Of a stretch of DNA of 64,000 nt, positions 54,488-61,243 are shown piece by piece (position 1 is the first letter of the stretch; each line of letters opens with the position of its first letter). Position numbers and translations under genes: made by a program. The notes under the pieces are model-generated. The model had not been told where the DNA came from, made no database searches, and saw only the letters and a program-made list of their open reading frames with translations. The stretch comes from Candidatus Poribacteria bacterium (lineage in GTDB: Bacteria > Poribacteria > WGA-4E > WGA-3G), in assembly GCA_026702755.1 (NCBI GenBank), contig JAPPBX010000017.1:105666-169665 (forward strand), written 5' to 3'.

Positions 54488-57400
54488 ATGAGAAATAACG
54501 ATGCCAAATTAATCCAACGCGTCCTCGCGGGTGATGATACTGCTTTTGCTGAACTTGTGAAGAAGTACCAAAAACCGGTTCACGCGCTTGCGTGGCGGAA
54601 AGTTGGAGATTTTCACATCGCTGAGGAAATTACACAAGACACTTTCCTGAAAGCCTATCAGAAACTGGCGACGCTGAAAGAGCCGCAAAGTTTTGTGAGT
54701 TGGCTCTATGTGATAGCGACACGACGTTGCATTGCGTGGCTCCGTAAGAAGCGTTTATGGATGCAGTCGCTGGAGACAACAAGTAGTGTGCAATTTGAAA
54801 AAGCGACGTATTCTGGATATGTCGTTGCGGAAAACGAGCGGACGGCGATAGCGGCACAACGCGAAGTCGTCAAGAAGTTGCTCGCGAAGTTACAGGAAAG
54901 TGAGCGGACTGTCATGATACTCCACTACTTTGGGGAAATGACGTGTGAGGAAATAAGCAGGTTTCTGGGTGTGTCGGTGGGTGCGGTTAAAAGCCGTCTC
55001 AGCCGTGCGCGCGACCGCTTAAAAAAGGAGGAACCCATGATTCGAGAAGCTTTAGGCAATTTTCAGATTACGCCGAATCTGACAGAGAATATCATGCGAG
55101 AGATTTCACGTATGAAGCCAGTTGTGCCATCTAATGGTAAACCTTTAGTACCGTGGGCAATTGCTGCATCTACGGTAGCAGTTGTGTTTTTAATGTTAGG
55201 TATAGGGAGTCAATATTTAGTGCATTTTCAGAAGCCGTATAGTTTTGATGCTGCATCGGAAATGACGGTAGAATTGATTGAGGCACCCGTTGTACTAAAC
55301 CTTGAATCCAAACCGGATGTTCGGACGCAACTTGGAAGTGCTGCCGCGCCCAATAAGAACGAAGGTGCCGGTCAGCAACCTAACAATCCTCCAGTGCGAT
55401 TTGCAGCTGCACAAGTAGTTGAAATAGAGAATTCCGTTCCAACACAACAGTGGATACAGGCTGAGCCTGCCAGAGGCACCTCAGCACATACTATATTTGC
55501 GACACCTGAAGGCGAACTTTACGTCATTAATGGAGCAGGGAGTATTTACAAATTATCGGTCGGGGGGAAGATATGGCGGCACATCCTCAACCTGACTTCA
55601 CTGAATACCGCTTTCGGAGGTCAGTCACCTATCGCGAAGTGGAACGATACGCTTTATCTTGTGCCATCCAATGAATTTTTCGTTTCAACGAATGATGGTG
55701 AGACTTGGGATTTAGTCTACTCATGGCCCATAGAGTATGGGTACCCCATTGGATTGGTGCTGACGGATCAGGCTTTTTATCTTGCGTTTGATAACGGTAT
55801 CTTTCGTTCTGAGGATGCTGGTAAGACATGGAAGATAATAGCCGATGAAGCGATGGGGTATATCAGTTCTCTGGTGATGATCCAAAACACACTTTTTGCT
55901 GGAACAGACACAGGCCTTTACCGTTTTGATGCCAACGACTGGGAACGCTTAAAATTCCCAGTTCCCGATATAAAGGAGATTATTTCGATCGCTGGCACTA
56001 AGGATCGCCTATATGTCGTTGTCGAATTAGATAGGAACATGCAAGATCCTCGGCAAGTTTCCCGCGGACAGCAGCGGACGTGGTGGATGTTTCGCTCAAT
56101 GAACTTAGGAGATTCGTGGGAAGATATAACGCCGACAAACGCTTGGCCCGTAAAAGGTTTTCCACCGCATATCAAACTTATTGCTGACGGTGAGACACTT
56201 TTGGCAATGGAGAACGGAATGGTACGTTCACTTGATGGTGGAAATACGTGGATGGATCCGCAAGAACCTGGAACTTCACCTTCATTGGTTAACATCTCCC
56301 CCGCTGTCGTGGCAAATGGGGGTACCATCTATGTCGGTGGAAATAGCGGTGCCTATCGTAGTACTGATGGTGGTAGGTCATGGAATCTGGTAAGTATAGG
56401 TCGTGATAGCCGAGTGGATAACTTGGTCACCTTTAGAGAGATTAATAAAGGACGAAATACCCCTGCCATTCTCTATACGAGAATCGGAGGGGAGATCGCG
56501 AAAACCATTGATGGCGGGTACTCTTGGAAAGGGGTTCAAATGGAAGTACCAATGACAGCGGCTTATAGAGATGAACCGCCTCGGATTTCCAAGATAGTTT
56601 CATCTGATGGTGTAATTTATGCTAAAGGTAGGGCTCCAGCCGAAGAAACATGTCTGTATCGTATATCTGTGGATGACGATACACTGATGCCGATTCAAGG
56701 GATGCCGATCTTTAACTCACGAGCATTAAGTACACTCTCTTTTAAGTGGCAGGATATGCCAGATGAGGAGCTTGGCTTGCATGCTAAGTCGTTCATTGAA
56801 CAGTTGCAAAAAGATTCTTCGGGCGCGACACAGTTTTTCAAACAAGTGGTACAGGACCGCCGCTTGTGGCCAGGCATATTCATTGAGGGAGGTTTGCGTG
56901 GCGCGTTTGCTGTCAGCGATGATACGTTCTATATGGAATACAACTTTAAACTCTTCCGATGGAGGCACGGTGAGTCGGAATGGTTTGACACCGGTATTGA
57001 AGAAACTGCGGAGCTCTCCGAAAGGACGTTAATGGACGGATTCAAACTCGCTGTTTCAGGGGATACCGTCTATGTCGGCAAACGGGATGGAGATCTCGTC
57101 GTGTCGTTTGATAGAGGTAATGATTGGATTGAGCTAACACCAATCTTACCGTTTTCTGTCAAAGTTTTCAAAAAAATAATGTTTGTTGGTTCCACGGTGT
57201 ACGTGGCAACAGACAAGAGTGTTATTACGTCAAGTAAGGGAAACAACTGGCGCGTTTTAACTGATACAGCCGGAACACCTCTGATCATGGAGCAATTAGC
57301 AGTCGATGGTACAGACGTTTATGGCGTTTCTAAAGCAGGGGTCTATCGGTTGGCAAGTGATAGTGACTCGTGGGATCAAGTCGCACCAGAAATACAAGAT

Positions 57401-57490
57401 GATGTGACTTCACTCGCTGTTGATGGAGATGTGTTGTACGTCGGCACAGAAAGTCGCGGACTGTTGTACTTCAACCTCAGCGAAAAGTAA
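54488..57490 (+). CDS. Membrane-tethered ECF sigma factor 5 with BNR/Asp-box propeller
   Basis: 1000 aa. Sigma-2 (ALAWRKVGDFHIAEEITQDT), sigma-4 of the first type (MILHYFGEMTCEEISRFLGV; GAVKSRLSRARDRL), TM about 220-242 (VPWAIAASTVAVVFLMLGIG), juxtamembrane YLVHFQKPYSFDAASEMTVE. The outer propeller has STNDGETWDLV, SEDAGKTWKII, SMNLGDSWEDI, SLDGGNTWMDP, STDGGRSWNLV and TIDGGYSWKGV. The sensor is clearly homologous to that of sigma 4 (shared AEPARGT start, FAVSDDTFYMEYNFKLFRW), while its sigma-4 region and promoter belong to the other class. This indicates exchange between sigma and sensor modules. No lipoprotein gene follows it. Confidence 0.9.
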   Translation: MRNNDAKLIQRVLAGDDTAFAELVKKYQKPVHALAWRKVGDFHIAEEITQDTFLKAYQKLATLKEPQSFVSWLYVIATRRCIAWLRKKRLWMQSLETTSSVQFEKATYSGYVVAENERTAIAAQREVVKKLLAKLQESERTVMILHYFGEMTCEEISRFLGVSVGAVKSRLSRARDRLKKEEPMIREALGNFQITPNLTENIMREISRMKPVVPSNGKPLVPWAIAASTVAVVFLMLGIGSQYLVHFQKPYSFDAASEMTVELIEAPVVLNLESKPDVRTQLGSAAAPNKNEGAGQQPNNPPVRFAAAQVVEIENSVPTQQWIQAEPARGTSAHTIFATPEGELYVINGAGSIYKLSVGGKIWRHILNLTSLNTAFGGQSPIAKWNDTLYLVPSNEFFVSTNDGETWDLVYSWPIEYGYPIGLVLTDQAFYLAFDNGIFRSEDAGKTWKIIADEAMGYISSLVMIQNTLFAGTDTGLYRFDANDWERLKFPVPDIKEIISIAGTKDRLYVVVELDRNMQDPRQVSRGQQRTWWMFRSMNLGDSWEDITPTNAWPVKGFPPHIKLIADGETLLAMENGMVRSLDGGNTWMDPQEPGTSPSLVNISPAVVANGGTIYVGGNSGAYRSTDGGRSWNLVSIGRDSRVDNLVTFREINKGRNTPAILYTRIGGEIAKTIDGGYSWKGVQMEVPMTAAYRDEPPRISKIVSSDGVIYAKGRAPAEETCLYRISVDDDTLMPIQGMPIFNSRALSTLSFKWQDMPDEELGLHAKSFIEQLQKDSSGATQFFKQVVQDRRLWPGIFIEGGLRGAFAVSDDTFYMEYNFKLFRWRHGESEWFDTGIEETAELSERTLMDGFKLAVSGDTVYVGKRDGDLVVSFDRGNDWIELTPILPFSVKVFKKIMFVGSTVYVATDKSVITSSKGNNWRVLTDTAGTPLIMEQLAVDGTDVYGVSKAGVYRLASDSDSWDQVAPEIQDDVTSLAVDGDVLYVGTESRGLLYFNLSEK

Positions 57491-57501
57491 GACAGATTTC
57501 A

Positions 57502-57540
57502 GGGAGGTAATCAGCTGACCCTACCAATGTGATGCCTCCC
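57502..57540 (+). terminator. Hairpin after sigma 5
   Basis: GGGAGG (57502-57507) pairs with CCTCCC (57535-57540), followed by TATTT. Homologous positions after sigma 4 and sigma 6 carry similar inverted repeats. Confidence 0.5.
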
Positions 57541-57618
57541 TATTTCCATCTATCCAACCCTCCAATTTCTTATCCAACTCCCTTCTTTCCAGATCATACA
57601 CACCTGTCGATAGATTCG

Positions 57619-57627
57619 TGGTATAAT
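57619..57627 (+). promoter_or_regulatory. Extended -10 box upstream of sigma 6
   Basis: TGGTATAAT followed by TCTAC, 143 nt upstream of the ECF -10 element. Confidence 0.5.
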
Positions 57628-57738
57628 TCTACTTGCAAAAAAAGTGGAAACAGGTCTGGCAACTACAATCACTTCTTGCCCTCGTTACCAAGAAAATAGA
57701 ATCTTAACCTTCTTTTCATGAACCTATTCCGATTTTTT

Positions 57739-57778
57739 CAGAATTATGAGACTTTTTTATCTCAAGTAGCGTCACTAA
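57739..57778 (+). promoter_or_regulatory. ECF-type promoter, class B (sigma 6)
   Basis: CAGAATTAT then GAGACT (57748-57753), 16-nt spacer, CGTC (57770-57773) followed by ACTAAG; 49 nt before the start codon. Confidence 0.75.
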
Positions 57779-57822
57779 GTGTTGATGTGAAATGATGAAC
57801 ATTCCCTTTTCAGAGGTGTCCG

Positions 57823-60777
57823 ATGAAAAATGACGATACTCAACTCATCCAACGCGTCCTTGATGGCGACGATACCGCGTTCTCTACACTTGTGAAAAAA
57901 TATCAGAGATCTGTTCACGCGCTTGCGTGGCGGAAGATCGGAGATTTCCATATCGCTGAGGACATCACGCAGGATACGTTCCTGAAAGCGTATCAGAGAC
58001 TCTCTACGCTGAAGAAACCGCAGCGTTTCGCAAGTTGGCTCTATGTGATAGCAGCGAACCATTGCAGCACATGGCTGCGTAAGAAACGTCTGTGGACACA
58101 GTCGTTGGAAGACACAAACAGCGCGCAGTTTGAAAAAGCGACGTACTCTGGGCATGTCATTGAGGAGAACGAGCGGACAACGGCAGAAGCGCAGCGCGAA
58201 GTCGTCAAGAAGTTGCTTGCGAAGCTAAAGGAAAGCGATCGGACTGTCATCACGCTCTACTACCTCGGGGGAATGACTTACGAAGAGATAAGCGAGTTTT
58301 TAGGGGTCTCGGTAGCTGCGATTAAGAACCGGCTTTACCGAGCACGTCGCCGCTTAAAGGAGGAGGAACCCATGGTAAGAGAGGCTTTAGGCAATTTCCA
58401 AATCATACCACATCTCACTGAAAACATTATGCAAGAAATTTCGCGTCTGAAACCCGTTACCCCGTCAGGCAGTAAGCCGTTAATTCCATGGGCAATAGGT
58501 GGTTCGGTGTTAGTCGTCGCGTTTTTGATGTTAGGTGTCGGCAATCAATACTTGTCGCGTTTCCAAAAGCCATATAGTTTTGAGGCGACTTCAGAAATGA
58601 CAGTCGAACTCATTGAAGCACCCATTGTGCTGAATCTTGAATCCGAACCAGATGATCGGACTCAACTTGGAAGTCCCACTACTTCGGGTAAAAGCGTTGT
58701 GTTTGCGCAGCAACCTGATAAGGGACCAGTTGTATTTGCCGCTGCTGAATCGGATGAAACCTCTGAAAATTATACGCAATGGGAGCTGCCCAAAGAAGCG
58801 AAAGCGCGTTTAGGAAAAGGCGGCATTAATATGATTGCGTTTTCACCGGATGGCACGCAACTCGCTGTGGGAACGAACATCGGTGTGTGGTTGTACGATG
58901 CGGAGACAGGTGAAGAGAAGTCCCTGTTTATGGGCGGGTGTCGATCCCTCGCATTTTCGCCGGATGGTCGTTTCCTTGCCAATGGCGGTGGATATTCTGA
59001 TGTGCCGAAAGTCGAATTGTGGGAGATAGCTACCGGACGTGAAGTGTTGCTCGCTGATGCGTATGATTCTGCTTCAGTATTACGGTTCTCTTCAGATGGG
59101 AAGATGGTTGTCAGTGTGAGTGGTTCGGGGGATTCAATTATCAGTTTGGATGTTGAAAGTGGAAGGGCGTTTGCAAGACCTTTCAAGAGTAACCCCTTTG
59201 GCGAGTTTAAAGGGGGAAATGAAGTGTACGCAATCACACGTGGTAAGGTGGCTATTGGACAGATGGATGGGAAGATTCAGTTATGGGACACAACAACCCA
59301 CAAAGCGTTATCCACCCTTAGAGGACATACAGATTTGTCGCTTCAACCGCTGGGTAAGTCCTCTCCCCGTAGACGATCGTTTATACCGAACCGAAAAAAT
59401 CAGGTTTTAGCGTTGGCCTTTTCGCCTGATGGCACGCGTCTCGCCAGCGGAAGTAAGGACAAAACGGTGCGATTATGGGATCTTACCCGCGAGGATGAGT
59501 GGATTACACTCCAAAAACATACGGGTTGGATAAACGCGTTAGCGTTCTCCCCAGACGGAGAGGTGCTTGCCAGTGGGAGTACCGATAAAACGGTGCAATT
59601 GTGGGATACCGCCACTGGAGAACCGCTCGCGACGCTCACTGGGCATATCAACGGTATTACTACGTTAGCGTTTTCGCCCGATGGCAGTACGCTTGCGAGT
59701 GGGAGTGCAGATGGCACCATCCGGTTCTGGAATACAGGAACTGGTGCTCCATTACCGGATCGTATCACTGAACACACGCAGTTGGTGAAAGCGGCGACTT
59801 TCTTTGAGGATCGTAGGGGCGAGGTCACCTTGAAGAAACACCCAAGCAAAAACCCCCTACTGGTGAGTGTGGCGTTTAATGGTGTAATCACCTTTTGGGA
59901 TGTGAAAACATTGCAAAAGTCCACAATCCAAGCTACAGGACATCGGGATTTGTTTCCAACTTTAGCATTTTCACCGGATGGCACGAAACTCGTTAGTGTA
60001 GGGGCAGAAGGGACTACAGCCTCTTGGCGGCTGGATCATCTGATTCGTCTGACAGATGTAAAGACAGGGCGTGAATTAGCAACACTACCGCACGGTAGCA
60101 CCAACGAACTGACCTTTTCACCTGATGGCAAAACGGTGGCGTTTAGCGGTTTTGGTGAAATTCGCTTGTGGAACACGGAAACCGGTGATGAACAGGCGAT
60201 TCCTCTGGCTGATCTGAAAGCTGGTGTTCCTCACAATATACCAACAGTTTCAGCATTGGCGTTTTCGCCAGATGGTAGATGGCTCGTCAGTGGAACTCAA
60301 GGCGGAAAAACCCAGATGTGGGACGTTACGACCAGTGAAGCCTTGGTCGCCTTTGCAGATCCGACGACGCGAGAGGATCCCGGGGGTATTTCTGCGTTGG
60401 CATTTTCGCCAGACAGAACCTTGCTTGCCGTTGGCACACATAATCACATCCATTTATGGGAGGTGGATCCCCCTAATAAACTTTTCTCGGTTAGCACCGA
60501 ACATAAGCGAGGTAATGCAAGATTCTATGGCAATCCTGAACCGTTGGTTTTTTCGCCAGATGGAACGATTCTCGTTAACGGACTTGACAACGGCGCAATT
60601 CAATTGTGGGACGTTACGACTGGCAATCAAATCGCTGCACTTGATGGGCATACGCAAGGAGTGGAGACGTTGAAATTTTCTCCTGATGGGAGAACACTCG
60701 TTAGCACAGCCATGGATGGTACAATCCTCTTGTGGGATTGGGATGAAGTCCTCGCGGATTCACCCAAAAGTGAATAA
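57823..60777 (+). CDS. Membrane-tethered ECF sigma factor 6 with WD40 propeller
   Basis: 984 aa. Sigma-2 (ALAWRKIGDFHIAEDITQDT), sigma-4 of the second type (ITLYYLGGMTYEEISEFLGV; AAIKNRLYRARRRL), TM about 220-242 (IPWAIGGSVLVVAFLMLGVG), juxtamembrane YLSRFQKPYSFEATSEMTVE. After a linker (WELPKEAKARLGKGG) come WD40 blades to the C-terminus: IAFSPDGTQLAVGTNIGVWL, LAFSPDGTRLASGSKDKTVR, LAFSPDGEVLASGSTDKTVQ, LAFSPDGSTLASGSADGTIR, LVFSPDGTILVNGLDNGAIQ, LKFSPDGRTLVSTAMDGTIL; roughly 12-14 blades, so probably two propellers. ECF-TM-WD40 fusions are known from planctomycetes (ECF01-Gob type). A class B promoter lies upstream. Confidence 0.92.
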   Translation: MKNDDTQLIQRVLDGDDTAFSTLVKKYQRSVHALAWRKIGDFHIAEDITQDTFLKAYQRLSTLKKPQRFASWLYVIAANHCSTWLRKKRLWTQSLEDTNSAQFEKATYSGHVIEENERTTAEAQREVVKKLLAKLKESDRTVITLYYLGGMTYEEISEFLGVSVAAIKNRLYRARRRLKEEEPMVREALGNFQIIPHLTENIMQEISRLKPVTPSGSKPLIPWAIGGSVLVVAFLMLGVGNQYLSRFQKPYSFEATSEMTVELIEAPIVLNLESEPDDRTQLGSPTTSGKSVVFAQQPDKGPVVFAAAESDETSENYTQWELPKEAKARLGKGGINMIAFSPDGTQLAVGTNIGVWLYDAETGEEKSLFMGGCRSLAFSPDGRFLANGGGYSDVPKVELWEIATGREVLLADAYDSASVLRFSSDGKMVVSVSGSGDSIISLDVESGRAFARPFKSNPFGEFKGGNEVYAITRGKVAIGQMDGKIQLWDTTTHKALSTLRGHTDLSLQPLGKSSPRRRSFIPNRKNQVLALAFSPDGTRLASGSKDKTVRLWDLTREDEWITLQKHTGWINALAFSPDGEVLASGSTDKTVQLWDTATGEPLATLTGHINGITTLAFSPDGSTLASGSADGTIRFWNTGTGAPLPDRITEHTQLVKAATFFEDRRGEVTLKKHPSKNPLLVSVAFNGVITFWDVKTLQKSTIQATGHRDLFPTLAFSPDGTKLVSVGAEGTTASWRLDHLIRLTDVKTGRELATLPHGSTNELTFSPDGKTVAFSGFGEIRLWNTETGDEQAIPLADLKAGVPHNIPTVSALAFSPDGRWLVSGTQGGKTQMWDVTTSEALVAFADPTTREDPGGISALAFSPDRTLLAVGTHNHIHLWEVDPPNKLFSVSTEHKRGNARFYGNPEPLVFSPDGTILVNGLDNGAIQLWDVTTGNQIAALDGHTQGVETLKFSPDGRTLVSTAMDGTILLWDWDEVLADSPKSE

Positions 60778-60795
60778 TAATGAAACAGATTGCAG

Positions 60796-60834
60796 AGGCG
60801 GTAACCACCTGCGGATTGCACGTGATTGCCGCCT
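60796..60834 (+). terminator. Hairpin after sigma 6
   Basis: AGGCGGTAA (60796-60804) pairs with TTGCCGCCT (60826-60834), 9 bp with one G-U. No long U-run. Confidence 0.5.
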
Positions 60835-61014
60835 TATCCTTGTCCCATTCAAACCCCCAATTAACCTCACATACCTCACGTTAAATCTCCACGCTACTGT
60901 CATCTCCAGACGGTATTCAAGTTTCCATACTAACGAAGTCTACTGAACTTACCTCCAACCGCATCTCTCCTGAAAATCTGCTTTTCCCAATCTATATTCT
61001 TTTAGCCAGATTTA
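60835..61014. other. Intergenic region before sigma 7 promoters
   Basis: No gene recognised. From about 61040 onward the sequence resembles the leaders of sigma 4, 5 and 6 (shared pieces such as CAAACCTCTTTTCATGAACCT), so the upstream region was duplicated with the genes. Confidence 0.4.
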
Positions 61015-61023
61015 TGCTATAAT
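61015..61023 (+). promoter_or_regulatory. Extended -10 box upstream of sigma 7
   Basis: TGCTATAAT followed by GCCACTAA, 168 nt upstream of the ECF -10; similar to the box upstream of sigma 4. Confidence 0.5.
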
Positions 61024-61159
61024 GCCACTAACAGATAGCAGCAGAAGCAAATCGAATGCCTAAAAGTTTTCTTTACCTCTCGTTATCACCAGAATGGAAT
61101 CTCAAACCTCTTTTCATGAACCTGTAATTCTCCTGCGGAACTTGGGAAATAAAAGTTTG

Positions 61160-61203
61160 CAGAATTGTGAGATTATTTTTCCTCTTATCGCGTCACTATA
61201 TGT
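61160..61203 (+). promoter_or_regulatory. ECF-type promoter, class B (sigma 7)
   Basis: CAGAATTGT then GAGATT (61169-61174), 16-nt spacer, CGTC (61191-61194) followed by ACTATATG; 49 nt before the start codon. Confidence 0.75.
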
Positions 61204-61243
61204 TGATATGAAACAATGAACATTCCCTTTTTAGAGGTGTCCG

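Noticed and set aside
37918..61203. The repeated CAGAATT...CGTCACTATA units as a CRISPR or transposon-end array
   Set aside because: They are kilobases apart, always in the same place 50-110 nt before a start codon, and have the -35/-10 layout of ECF promoters.
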